Shown in pieces: positions 47,549 to 55,703 of a DNA stretch of 64,000 nucleotides. Under the pieces are notes generated by a model. It saw only the letters and a program-made list of their open reading frames with translations, had not been told where the DNA came from and did no database searches. The first letter of the stretch is position 1; each line of letters begins with the position of its first letter. A program made the translations under genes and the position numbers. The DNA comes from Variovorax sp. EL159 (lineage in GTDB: Bacteria; Pseudomonadota; Gammaproteobacteria; Burkholderiales; Burkholderiaceae_C): NCBI RefSeq assembly GCF_900100965.1, contig NZ_FMUJ01000012.1, positions 1 through 64,000 on the forward strand. Reading direction: 5' to 3'.

Positions 47549-48256
47549 TCAATGCAGGGTGCTGATCAACTGGGCGCGCGAGCGCATGCCGAACAGCAGC
47601 AGGATGGTCGAGACATGGTTCTTCACGGTGCCTTCGCTCAGGTTGGCAAGCTGGGCGATTTCCTTGTTGGCCTTGCCTTCGAGCACCCACTGCAGCACCT
47701 GCATCTGGCGCGGCGTGAGCTCCTGCCAGGCGCTGGCGTGGGCGAATTCCGCATAGCCGCTGAGCGACTTGGGCAGCGCCGGCGGCAGTTCCGCCGTGTC
47801 GGGATCGAGCAGGCCGCAGGCGCGGATGAAGCTCACCACTTCCTTCAGGTCGGCCGACTTGGGCAGGAACGCGGCGGCCCCGAGCGCGAGCACGCCCTGC
47901 GCCAGCGTGCTGCTGCCGGTGCCCGAAAGCACCACGATGCGCGCCGCCGGAAAGCGCCGGCGGAACTCGGCCACGCCGCTCAGGCCGTGCGTGTCGGGCA
48001 GCGCCAGGTCGAGCAGCACGAGGCCGATACTGGCCTGGTGGATTTCGTACAGGGCCAGCGCGTCGGCGACGTTGCCGGCCTCGAAGACCTCGATCCGGGC
48101 ACCGGAGGACGTGGCCTGCGCCTGCACCAGCGCGCAGACGCCAAGGCGCAGCAGGTCGTGGTCGTCGACGACGAGGATCGCGTTCGCCGCGCGGGTGGGC
48201 GTGCCGCTCCCGGCAGCGGGAGGGACGGGCGTGGGGGAAGAGTCGTAGGGAGCCAC
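47549..48256 (-). CDS. NarL/FixJ-type response regulator
   Basis: 235-aa regulator. The receiver domain (ILVVDDHDLLRLGV, with the phospho-Asp in LVLLDLALPDTHG) joins a LuxR-type HTH (LTPRQMQVLQWVLEGKANKEIAQLANLSEGTVKNHV). The stop lies 12 bp before the GTG of the hybrid kinase, so they are co-transcribed. It is the expected output partner of that kinase. Confidence 0.9.
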   Translation of the reverse strand: MAPYDSSPTPVPPAAGSGTPTRAANAILVVDDHDLLRLGVCALVQAQATSSGARIEVFEAGNVADALALYEIHQASIGLVLLDLALPDTHGLSGVAEFRRRFPAARIVVLSGTGSSTLAQGVLALGAAAFLPKSADLKEVVSFIRACGLLDPDTAELPPALPKSLSGYAEFAHASAWQELTPRQMQVLQWVLEGKANKEIAQLANLSEGTVKNHVSTILLLFGMRSRAQLISTLH

Positions 48257-48431
48257 GCGTTTGATCTTAGCGGCGCGACGGGCGGGCGACAGTGCCCTAA
48301 GTCACGACGGTGCGGCGGTGGTACCGCCCTTTGGCGCTCTCGGGCAGCGCTTGCCACGGCGCCTTGCAATGGGCACCATCGCCACCGTCACATGCATCGC
48401 GCCGCATCGAACGGTGAACCGGAGACCTGTC

Positions 48432-48896
48432 ATGACGCACACCGCCGCCGCCCCGCTGGCTTCGAGCGACCGCAAGGTCGACCGCCTGCTCGCCCACTAC
48501 GAGGAGAGCCACCGCAACCCGAGCAACGAGCTGATTCACTTCATCGCCATCCCGGCGATCATGCTGAGCATCGTCGGCCTACTGTTCGCGATCCACCCGT
48601 GGGTGGCCTACGTTTTCGTGGCGGCCAGCCTTGTCTACTACGCGCTGCTGCGCGCGCCGGCGTTCCTCGTGACCATGCTGGTGCTGACTGCGCTGGCCCT
48701 GGTGGTGGTGCATGCGATGGGCGGGCTGGTGCTGCCCGTGTCGGCGGCCATCTTCGTGGTGGCGTGGATCTTCCAGTTCATCGGGCACAAGCTCGAAGGC
48801 AAGAAGCCGTCGTTCTTCGAGGACCTGCAGTACCTCTGGGTCGGCCCGCTCTTCGTGCTGTCGAAGCTGTTCCTGAAGCTCGGCATCCGCTGGTAG
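48432..48896 (+). CDS. Mpo1/DUF962-like membrane protein
   Basis: 154-aa protein with four hydrophobic segments. The N-terminal LLAHYEESHRNPSNELIHFIAIP and the later FIGHKLEGKKPSFFEDLQYL contain the conserved His residues of the Mpo1 (YGL010w) family. In yeast Mpo1 is an iron-dependent dioxygenase that acts on 2-hydroxy fatty acids; the bacterial role is inferred. The ATG at 48432 follows GGAGACC. It diverges from the response regulator. Confidence 0.82.
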   Translation: MTHTAAAPLASSDRKVDRLLAHYEESHRNPSNELIHFIAIPAIMLSIVGLLFAIHPWVAYVFVAASLVYYALLRAPAFLVTMLVLTALALVVVHAMGGLVLPVSAAIFVVAWIFQFIGHKLEGKKPSFFEDLQYLWVGPLFVLSKLFLKLGIRW

Positions 48897-49157
48897 CTTG
48901 CGCCGGCCGGCCCGAGACGTGCAATTCGCTCGATCACGGGGAAATGCATCGGTCACCCGATGGCGCTTGACGGTGCAGGCAGGCCGGGCCTGATGCGTCG
49001 GCGATGCACCACAAAAATGTGACTTAATGCAAAATCAAGCACTGCCTGCCGCCCGCCGGCAACTGAAACGGCCGAGCGGGGTCCTAGGGAAAAGGCGGCC
49101 AAGCGCCTCCCAAGCCTGAGGCTATCGCCGCGATAGAAACTCAAGGGAACCCTTGGT
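48897..49157 (+). promoter_or_regulatory. Upstream control region of rpoH
   Basis: 261 non-coding bases before the CIRCE element. Two short exact inverted repeats stand near its end: CTATCG-CCG-CGATAG at 49122-49136 and CAAGGG-AA-CCCTTG at 49142-49155. With CIRCE they form three stacked dyads just before the gene, as might regulate transcription or fold in the mRNA leader. I see no convincing sigma70 or sigma32 promoter hexamers and no small gene. Confidence 0.45.
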
Positions 49158-49184
49158 TTAGCACTCCCTCTAACCGAGTGCTAA
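49158..49184. promoter_or_regulatory. Perfect CIRCE element (HrcA operator) before rpoH
   Basis: TTAGCACTC (49158-49166) and GAGTGCTAA (49176-49184) are separated by 9 bases, an exact match to the CIRCE consensus bound by the heat-shock repressor HrcA. It ends 28 bases before the rpoH start codon. HrcA would thus repress the gene for the heat-shock sigma factor and release it on heat stress. Confidence 0.93.
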
Positions 49185-49212
49185 TATGGCCAACACTAAG
49201 GAGTTTCCCCTG

Positions 49213-50154
49213 ATGACAACGCTGTCTGGAGTCTCTGCCAACCAGCTGGCCGTCGCCAATCCATGGTCGATGGTCCCCCCGCTGGGTAACCTGGATGCCT
49301 ACATTTCGGCCGCCAACCGCCTGCCGCTGCTCACGCTCGAAGAAGAGCAGGGCTTCGCACGCAAGTTGCGCGACCAGAACGACCTCGACGCCGCCGGTGC
49401 GCTGATCCTGTCGCACCTGCGCCTCGTGGTCTCCATTTCCCGCCAGTACCTGGGCTACGGGCTGCCGCACGGCGACCTGATCCAGGAAGGCAACGTGGGC
49501 CTGATGAAGGCCGTGAAGCGTTTCGACCCCGACCAGGGCGTGCGGCTGGTGAGCTACGCCATGCACTGGATCAAGGCCGAGATCCACGAGTACATCCTGA
49601 AGAACTGGCGCATGGTCAAGGTCGCGACGACCAAGGCCCAGCGCAAGCTGTTCTTCAACCTGCGGTCCATGAAGCAGGGTTTCAAGGCCGACTCGGCCGC
49701 GGCCGACAACGGCACGCACCGCGAGACGCTGAGCCCCGACGAGGTGTCGCAGATGGCGACCCGGCTCAACGTCAAGCCTGAAGAAGTGCTCGAGATGGAA
49801 ACCCGCCTGTCGGGCGGCGACGTGCTGCTCGATCCGGGTCCGTCGGACGACGGCGACGAAGGCTTCGGCCCGATCGCCTACCTGGCCGACGCCACGCAGG
49901 AGCCGACCGCCCTGCTCGAATCGCAGCAGCGTGATCGCCTGTCGAGCGACGGCATCGCCACCGCGCTCGAAGCGCTGGACGACCGCAGCCGCCGCATCGT
50001 GGAAGAACGCTGGCTCAAGGTCAACGACGACGGTTCGGGCGGCATGACGCTGCACGACTTGGCCGCCGTGTACGGCGTGAGCGCCGAGCGCATTCGCCAG
50101 ATCGAAGTCGCTGCCATGAAGAAGATGAAGAAGGCACTCGCCGACTACGCATAA
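49213..50154 (+). CDS. rpoH: RNA polymerase heat-shock sigma factor RpoH (sigma32)
   Basis: 313-aa sigma factor. Region 2 includes GDLIQEGNVGLMKAVKRFDPDQGVRLVSYA. The RpoH box reads QRKLFFNLR, which distinguishes it from RpoD, and the region 4 HTH is in YGVSAERIRQIE. The ATG at 49213 is chosen over 49186 because AAGGAG lies about 9 bases before it and the earlier ATG touches the CIRCE arm. Control by HrcA is expected from the CIRCE site. A terminator follows. Confidence 0.95.
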   Translation: MTTLSGVSANQLAVANPWSMVPPLGNLDAYISAANRLPLLTLEEEQGFARKLRDQNDLDAAGALILSHLRLVVSISRQYLGYGLPHGDLIQEGNVGLMKAVKRFDPDQGVRLVSYAMHWIKAEIHEYILKNWRMVKVATTKAQRKLFFNLRSMKQGFKADSAAADNGTHRETLSPDEVSQMATRLNVKPEEVLEMETRLSGGDVLLDPGPSDDGDEGFGPIAYLADATQEPTALLESQQRDRLSSDGIATALEALDDRSRRIVEERWLKVNDDGSGGMTLHDLAAVYGVSAERIRQIEVAAMKKMKKALADYA

Positions 50155-50182
50155 GCAACTGCTTTTGCCCTCTTCCTGAACG

Positions 50183-50207
50183 AGCCCGGCCGCAAGCCGG
50201 GCTTTTT
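50183..50207 (+). terminator. Rho-independent terminator after rpoH
   Basis: GCCCGGC (50184-50190) and GCCGGGC (50196-50202) form a 7-bp stem with a 5-base loop followed by five T. It reaches the last stop codon base of the convergent alkylation-repair-like gene, so it may serve rpoH only. Confidence 0.85.
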
Positions 50208-51043
50208 CATTTGGAGAGCGTGCGCAGGGCACGCTTGGCGATGTAGCGGGTCTCGGCCGTGTCTGATTCCGCGACCCAGCGCACGCACAGCCTGTCGACC
50301 CACTCGCCCTGGGTCTTGCTGGCGTCGTTGAGCCAGTTGGCGACCGAGTTCTGCACGTAGCGGCTCGGGTCGGCGCGCAACGGCTCGATCAGCGGCAACG
50401 CGCGCCAAGGCTCAATCTTGAGTGCCTCGATCTGCGCGCACCACACGCCGCGCGGCCGCGTGAGTTCGCTGGCGAAGCGGCGGATGTTCGGATCGGTATC
50501 GAAGACCCATGGCTGCAGCAGCGCCAGCGCCTCGTCCAGCGAGGTGATGACCGCATCGCGCACCGCCATCCAGGCGATTTCGCGCACGCCGAAGTGCGGG
50601 TCGGCGGCAAAGCGGCGCACCGCCTCCAGTTGCGCCGGCAACGACAGGCCCGAGAGCGTGACCCACTGCGCAGCCCAGCAGCGCGCGACATCGCTCGCAT
50701 GCGTGGCCAGCCTGTGGGCAACGGCGTCACGCTCGGCGTGCAGGGCCGTCAGGTCATAGAGCGCGCGTGCGATATGGCTGTGCCGCTGCATCGGCTTGAA
50801 GGCACCGAGCATGGCCAGCGTGTCGACCAGCCGCTCGCTCGCTGCGTCGAGGCCGATGTGCCCCGCCACGCTGCGCGCGAGCTGCGGCAGCTCCAGCGCC
50901 AAAAATTCGTTGAGGTTGACGGTTTCGAGCAGGCCGTCGTTGAGGGCACGCAGCACCTCGGGCGGAATGAGCGCGATGCGGAAGGCGCCCTTGCGCCCTT
51001 TCAGATGATCGACCGAACCGGCCACGGCCACTGCGGCGTCCAT
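50207..51043 (-). CDS. DNA alkylation repair (HEAT-repeat, AlkD-like) protein
   Basis: 278-aa helical protein. The C-terminal part with DTDPNIRRFASELTRPRGVWC and DPSRYVQNSVANWLNDASKTQ matches the HEAT-repeat DNA alkylation repair family, which includes DNA glycosylases for bulky alkylated bases. Whether the catalytic Asp/Trp set of AlkD is preserved I cannot decide by eye. It lies 14 bp after the SCO1 gene on the same strand, the last gene of the cta assembly block. Confidence 0.75.
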   Translation of the reverse strand: MDAAVAVAGSVDHLKGRKGAFRIALIPPEVLRALNDGLLETVNLNEFLALELPQLARSVAGHIGLDAASERLVDTLAMLGAFKPMQRHSHIARALYDLTALHAERDAVAHRLATHASDVARCWAAQWVTLSGLSLPAQLEAVRRFAADPHFGVREIAWMAVRDAVITSLDEALALLQPWVFDTDPNIRRFASELTRPRGVWCAQIEALKIEPWRALPLIEPLRADPSRYVQNSVANWLNDASKTQGEWVDRLCVRWVAESDTAETRYIAKRALRTLSK

Positions 51044-51057
51044 GTGCAACGGGCCTT

Positions 51058-51663
51058 TCAGGACGCGAGCAATGCCTTCACGTCCGCCACCATGGTCGGC
51101 ACGCCCGCGCCATAGCGCGCATACAGCCGCAGCCGGCCCTGTGTGTCGTAGACGTAGCTGGCGGCCGAGTGGTCCATCGAGTAGCTGGTCGGCGTCTTGC
51201 CGTCGACCTTCTTGTAATAGACCTTGAAGTCCTTCGCGACTGCGGCGAGTTCCTCGGGCGTGGGAATGAGCGCCACGAAGCTCGGGTCGAACGCGCCCAT
51301 GTAGGCCTTCAGCACCTCGGGCGTGTCGCGCGCCGGATCGACGGTGAGAAACAGCACCTGCAGCTTGTCGCCGTCCTTGCCGAGCTGCTGCTTGACCTGC
51401 GCCATCTCGGTCATGGTGGTCGGGCACACGTCGGGGCATTGCGCGTAGCCGAAGAACAGCACGACGACCTTGCCCTTGAAGTCGGCCAGGGTGCGGACCT
51501 TGCCGTCGGCATCCTTCAGCGAGAAGCCCTTGGCGTAGTCGGCCCCGGTGATGTCGACGGCATTGAAGTTCTGCTTGGTCTCGCCACAGGCCGAGAGCCC
51601 CACGCCCACAGCCGCCACGCCCACGCTGGCGGCAATCAGTTTGAGAGCGTTTCGCTTGTTCAT
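51058..51663 (-). CDS. SCO1/SenC copper chaperone for cytochrome c oxidase
   Basis: 201-aa membrane-anchored protein with a lipobox-like LSAC near residue 26. The thioredoxin fold has the copper-binding CPDVC motif and the distal His in DHSAASYVYD. It helps build the CuA centre of cytochrome oxidase subunit II. The ATG at 51663 is used; a TTG at 51678 is also in frame. It sits behind ctaB in the oxidase assembly operon. Confidence 0.92.
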   Translation of the reverse strand: MNKRNALKLIAASVGVAAVGVGLSACGETKQNFNAVDITGADYAKGFSLKDADGKVRTLADFKGKVVVLFFGYAQCPDVCPTTMTEMAQVKQQLGKDGDKLQVLFLTVDPARDTPEVLKAYMGAFDPSFVALIPTPEELAAVAKDFKVYYKKVDGKTPTSYSMDHSAASYVYDTQGRLRLYARYGAGVPTMVADVKALLAS

Positions 51664-51679
51664 GGGAGCAGTGTTCAAT

Positions 51680-52585
51680 TCAGTGGAGGTAATGGTCGAC
51701 GAGCAGCGCGAGGAACAGCACGCTCAGGTGGATCAGCGAAAACCGGAAGGTCTTGCGCGCCAGCGTGTCGGAGTAGTTGCGCCAGAGCGCGAAGGCATAG
51801 CCGGTAAAGCCCACGCTGACGACGACGGCGACCGCAAGGTACAGCCAGCCGCTCATGCCGTAGATGAAGGGCATGAGGCAGGCCGCGAACAAAATGAAGG
51901 TGTACAGCAGCACCTGCAGCCGCGTGAACTCGTTGCCGTGCGTGACGGGCAGCATCGGCAGGCCGGCCTTGCGGTAGTCCTCGACGCGGTAGAGCGCCAG
52001 TGCCCAGAAGTGCGGCGGCGTCCACAGGAAGATGATGAGAAACAGAATCAGCGCCTCGGGGCCGACATCGCCCGTCATCGCGGCCCAGCCAAGCACCGGC
52101 GGCATCGCGCCAGAAGCACCGCCGATCACGATGTTCTGCGGCGTCAGCGGCTTGAGGATCACCGTGTAGATCACCGCGTAGCCGACGAAGGTGGCGAACG
52201 TGAGCCACATGGTGAGCGGATTGACCGTGAACCACAGCAGCGCCGAGCCGACCGCACACAGCAGCGCCGAGAACAGCAGCGCCTGCATGTCGCTGAGCTG
52301 GCCGCGCGCCGTGGGGCGCCAGGCGGTGCGCTTCATCTTCGCGTCGATGCCCTTTTCGACCAGGCAGTTGAACGCCGCCGCCGCACCCGCTACCAGCCAG
52401 ATGCCGATGCAGGCCAGCACGCCGCGCTGCACATCGGCCCACGAAGGCAGCCCGGGGACGGCCAGCACCATGCCGATCAGCGCGCAGAACACGATCAGCT
52501 GCACCACGCGCGGCTTGGTCAGCGCGTAGAACTGGCGCAGCACGTTCACGGTGCTGGTGTGCTGAACGGGGATCGGGGTGCTCAC
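51680..52585 (-). CDS. ctaB: Protoheme IX farnesyltransferase (heme O synthase)
   Basis: 301-aa inner-membrane prenyltransferase with about nine hydrophobic segments. The Asp-rich motif region NCLVEKGIDAKMKRT and the HATPase-free YRVEDYRKAGLPMLP loop are typical of CyoE/CtaB. It makes heme O, which CtaA oxidises to heme A. Its ATG overlaps the ctaA stop by four bases (52582-52585). Confidence 0.95.
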   Translation of the reverse strand: MSTPIPVQHTSTVNVLRQFYALTKPRVVQLIVFCALIGMVLAVPGLPSWADVQRGVLACIGIWLVAGAAAAFNCLVEKGIDAKMKRTAWRPTARGQLSDMQALLFSALLCAVGSALLWFTVNPLTMWLTFATFVGYAVIYTVILKPLTPQNIVIGGASGAMPPVLGWAAMTGDVGPEALILFLIIFLWTPPHFWALALYRVEDYRKAGLPMLPVTHGNEFTRLQVLLYTFILFAACLMPFIYGMSGWLYLAVAVVVSVGFTGYAFALWRNYSDTLARKTFRFSLIHLSVLFLALLVDHYLH

Positions 52586-53817
52586 GCGGTGGCTTTCTTC
52601 GGGTTGGGGGTCGCGCGTGCATTGTCGTCGGCACGCAGGGCCACGGTGGATGCCGCTTCACGGCGGCTTTCGCACAGCGCCCAGGTCAGCACCACGGCGA
52701 GCGCCGCGGCGCCGCCGGTGTGCAGCACGGCGGCGGCCAGTGGCCAGCCGAGCAGCACGTTGCCCAGGCCCGTGGCGAGTTGCAGGAGTGCGAGCCCGGC
52801 GAGCCAGCGCGCCTGCGGGCGCAGCGGCTCGATGCGGCGCATGCGCCACGCCAGCACGCCGAGCGCCACGAACACCGCATAGGCCATCAGCCGGTGCGCA
52901 TAGTGAATGGCCGTGAGCGCGGAAAAGTCGAGCGGCTGGCCATCGCCGGTCACGCCCAGGTGGCGCCAGATCTCGAAGCCCTGCGCGAAATTCATCGGCG
53001 GCCACCAGCTGTTCTGGCAGGTCGGGAATTGCGTGCAAGCGAGCACCGCATAGTTGGTGCTGACCCAGCCGCCCAGGGCGATCTGCAGTACGAGCAGGAC
53101 GGTGGTTGCAATCAATCCGTTGCACAGCGCGGGCGACACGGCCGTGGGCAGCCGCTGCATTGCGCTCTGCTTGTAGCGCACCGCCTGGATGCACAGCAGG
53201 GCCAGCAACACGATGGCGCCCATCAAATGCGTGGTGACGATGGCCGGGAACAGTTTCCAGGTGACGGTCAGCGCGCCGAATGCGCCCTGCAGGCTCACGC
53301 CCACAAGCGTCGCCGTCGGCCACCAGGGGTTCAACACGGCTTGTGCGATGGAAGGTGGAGGCTGCGGTGCGTTTCCGGCCTTGGGCCCGATCGAAGGCCA
53401 CCAGCGCACCAGCCACGTGGCCACGGCCAGCACAAGGATCAAGACGCCGACACCCGTCGCCAGGTAGCGATGAACCATCTCGACCCACGCCTTGCCGTGC
53501 GTGACAGGGCCGGTCGGCTGCGCGCTCTGCGCCATCGCGATCTCGTGCCGCGCCCCGTGCGGGCTGGCATTGCCATAGCAGCCGGGCCAGTCGGGGCAGC
53601 CCAGACCGGAGTCGGTGAGCCGGGTGAAGGCGCCGAACAGCGTGAGGTCGAAGGTGAGGAACAGCGTGAGCACAGTCAGCGCATGCAGCCGCCGCGCCGG
53701 GCCCGCACCCGCGTTGCGCCGCCAGACCCACAGCAACGGGCCGAGCGCGATCAGCACGCCCGCGGCCATGAGCCACGCGATCGGCGTGAGGTCGTAGAGC
53801 GAGCTCGTCGTGTCCAT
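52582..53817 (-). CDS. ctaA: Heme A synthase (COX15/CtaA)
   Basis: 411-aa inner-membrane enzyme that converts heme O to heme A. Eight or so hydrophobic segments are visible. The conserved GAFTRLTDSGLGCPDWPGCYG with paired Cys is at about residues 63-83, EMVHRYLA carries a heme-ligand His, and IHYAHRLMAY another. The ATG at 53817 fits the family N-terminus. It is coupled to ctaB downstream. Confidence 0.95.
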   Translation of the reverse strand: MDTTSSLYDLTPIAWLMAAGVLIALGPLLWVWRRNAGAGPARRLHALTVLTLFLTFDLTLFGAFTRLTDSGLGCPDWPGCYGNASPHGARHEIAMAQSAQPTGPVTHGKAWVEMVHRYLATGVGVLILVLAVATWLVRWWPSIGPKAGNAPQPPPSIAQAVLNPWWPTATLVGVSLQGAFGALTVTWKLFPAIVTTHLMGAIVLLALLCIQAVRYKQSAMQRLPTAVSPALCNGLIATTVLLVLQIALGGWVSTNYAVLACTQFPTCQNSWWPPMNFAQGFEIWRHLGVTGDGQPLDFSALTAIHYAHRLMAYAVFVALGVLAWRMRRIEPLRPQARWLAGLALLQLATGLGNVLLGWPLAAAVLHTGGAAALAVVLTWALCESRREAASTVALRADDNARATPNPKKATA

Positions 53818-53858
53818 GCGGTGCTGCTTGCGTGCCTGTCTATCTGTCTGCCGGCCTG

Positions 53859-54539
53859 TCAGCGGTCCGGCTTGTCCCACGAGGCCGAGGCGCGCAGCAG
53901 GCGGTCGATGTCGCGCTTGGCGCGGCTCGCGCCCGCGGCGTCCATGCGGGCCGGGAAACGCATCATCCAGTTGCCCATCGGGTCGATCACGAAGAGGTGC
54001 TCGGCAAGGCTGTGGCCGGACGCCGGTGCCAGCCACTTGGCCAGCTGGTCGGCCGGCACGCGCAGCACGGTCGCGCCATGCAGGCCGTTGTTCAGGCGCT
54101 CGGGCACGGGCGCGGTGTCGCTCACGAGCCAGACGCGGTCCATGCGGTCTTTTTCGCGGCCCAGGCTTTCGCGCAGCTGCCGCTGCAGGTACAGCTGCTG
54201 CTCGCACAGCGCATCGCAGGCCGCATCGGCCACCGCGACCAGCAGCCACTGGCCCTTGAGCGTGGCGATGTCGACCGGCGCGCCGTTGCGATCGGTGGCG
54301 ATCAGCTTCGGCAGTTCGCGCTGCGGGTCGATCAGCTCGCCGTACACGCTGCGGCCTTCGGGCCGGATCACGTAGTAGGTGAAGTACGAGGCGATGACGG
54401 GTGCCGCGCACATCAGCATCACGGCGACCATCTTACAGCGCCCGCTCACCGTGCGGCGCCCCTCCGCACCGTCGAGCGCCTGGCTGGGCGACGGCATCGA
54501 ATGCACCGTCAGGCCCAGCGGCTCGTCAGAAGCGGCCAT
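53859..54539 (-). CDS. Membrane-anchored cytochrome oxidase assembly-associated protein
   Basis: 226-aa protein with one N-terminal membrane helix (about residues 37-55) and a thioredoxin-like periplasmic part. The middle block KGQWLLVAVADAACDALCEQQLYLQRQLRE resembles SCO-type folds but has Cys residues four apart (CDALC) and no clear distal His. Found between SURF1 and ctaA in most Burkholderiales. Its start overlaps the SURF1 end by 14 bases. A role in oxidase assembly is inferred from context. Confidence 0.75.
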   Translation of the reverse strand: MAASDEPLGLTVHSMPSPSQALDGAEGRRTVSGRCKMVAVMLMCAAPVIASYFTYYVIRPEGRSVYGELIDPQRELPKLIATDRNGAPVDIATLKGQWLLVAVADAACDALCEQQLYLQRQLRESLGREKDRMDRVWLVSDTAPVPERLNNGLHGATVLRVPADQLAKWLAPASGHSLAEHLFVIDPMGNWMMRFPARMDAAGASRAKRDIDRLLRASASWDKPDR

Positions 54540-55368
54540 CGCGTGCGCGGCGCCTTGAACGGCGGAAGGGGGTGATGAATTGGAACCAGACATAGAGGAT
54601 GACGACGAGGGCCGAGAGGCCGAACCACTGGAATGCATAACCGTAGTGCCTCTCCAAGCCCAGCGCCGGGGCCGGCCAGTCGCGCTGCAGGCCCTCGGAG
54701 GCCGGCCCGGTCTGCTGCAGCGACACATCGGTTCGCAGCGGCAGCTTGGTCTCGGCACGGAAGGCCTCCAAGTCGAGATTTTGCCGGATGGACGAAGCCC
54801 CTTCGGCGGCTGGTGCCGAGGCTGCCCCGGCGGGTGCCGACGCAGCGGTCGCTGGTGCCGGTGCCGATGCCGGCGTTCCCAGTTCGAGCAGATGGCTCGG
54901 CGGCGGCTCGATCAGGCCGGTGACCTCGACGATGCCCGCCGGCGTCTCGACCTCGCCCAGCTTCGTGCGGTCGACGAAATTGCGCTGCACCCAGCCGCGC
55001 TGCACCATCACCGCCTGTTCGCTGCCTTCGAGGGCGAACGGCGTCAGCACATAGAAGCCGGGCACGCCGTGCATCTGGCGGTTGTCCAGGTAGACGGTCT
55101 GCGTCGGCAGCCACAGGCCGCGCAGGCGCACCGGTCGGTGCAGCGCGTCGGAAGCCTTTTCGAGCGCGAGGAATTCGGCCTGGGCCAGCGCAGGCTTCTG
55201 CTTCTGGGCGTCGATGTCGGCCTGCAGCGCTTCTTTTTGCGCGGCGCGCGACAGCTGCCAGCGGCCGAGCGAAACAGTAGCGGCCAGCGTCAGCACGGCC
55301 GCGATGGTGATGAGCCAGAAACGGCCAGGGCGGCGGCGTTCTTCGGGGTACAGGGGTTCAGGAGTCAC
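54526..55368 (-). CDS. SURF1-family oxidase assembly factor
   Basis: 280-aa membrane protein with two terminal helices. SLGRWQLSRAAQKEAL follows the first, the middle has GFYVLTPFAL and VQRGWVQRNF, and HYGYAFQWFGLSAL forms the second. It helps insert heme A into subunit I. An Ala/Pro/Ser-rich insert at about residues 165-190 is unusual in length. The GTG at 55368 is the probable start since no ATG fits the family N-terminus. Confidence 0.9.
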   Translation of the reverse strand: MTPEPLYPEERRRPGRFWLITIAAVLTLAATVSLGRWQLSRAAQKEALQADIDAQKQKPALAQAEFLALEKASDALHRPVRLRGLWLPTQTVYLDNRQMHGVPGFYVLTPFALEGSEQAVMVQRGWVQRNFVDRTKLGEVETPAGIVEVTGLIEPPPSHLLELGTPASAPAPATAASAPAGAASAPAAEGASSIRQNLDLEAFRAETKLPLRTDVSLQQTGPASEGLQRDWPAPALGLERHYGYAFQWFGLSALVVILYVWFQFITPFRRSRRRARDGRF

Positions 55369-55404
55369 TGGAGAGAAAGGGGCGTGCGGCCGATAATGCG
55401 GGTC

Positions 55405-55626
55405 ATGAAATATTTCGTCGCCCTCGTGTTCGTGGGCATCTTCGCGAGCCTCGCTTTTGCACTGTTCTTCATGCTGAAGGACGGTCGCAACGGGCGCGCC
55501 AAGAGCGGCGGCATGGCGCGCGCGCTCACCGTTCGGATCGGCCTCTCGGTGTTTTTGTTCCTCTGCATGCTGCTCGCCTGGAAACTCGGCTACATCCAGC
55601 CCACCGGGCTCCCGCTCGGCAAGTAG
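55405..55626 (+). CDS. Twin transmembrane protein (DUF2909 type)
   Basis: 73-aa protein with two membrane helices (about residues 2-23 and 42-61) joined by a basic loop KDGRNGRAKSGG. This matches the short DUF2909 proteins commonly placed in proteobacterial cytochrome oxidase clusters. It is the only plus-strand gene in this block, facing SURF1 across 36 bp. ATGs at 55396 and 55405 are both possible. A strong terminator follows. Confidence 0.8.
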   Translation: MKYFVALVFVGIFASLAFALFFMLKDGRNGRAKSGGMARALTVRIGLSVFLFLCMLLAWKLGYIQPTGLPLGK

Positions 55627-55652
55627 GTGGTGCTCGTTCCAGGAGAACCATG

Positions 55653-55679
55653 AAAAAGGCGCCTTGCGGCGCCTTTTTT
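55653..55679. terminator. Bidirectional terminator between DUF2909 gene and coxC
   Basis: AAAAAGGCGCC and GGCGCCTTTTTT form a perfect stem around a 4-base loop. The A and T tracts on both sides allow termination in both directions, suiting the convergent DUF2909 gene (ends 55626) and coxC (ends 55704). Confidence 0.88.
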
Positions 55680-55703
55680 GTGGAATGCCGAGAGGTTCGT
55701 CGC

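Noticed and set aside
48960..49000. TTGACG at 48967 as the rpoH promoter
   Set aside because: The matching -10 at the right distance (TGATGC) is poor, so it was not listed as a promoter.
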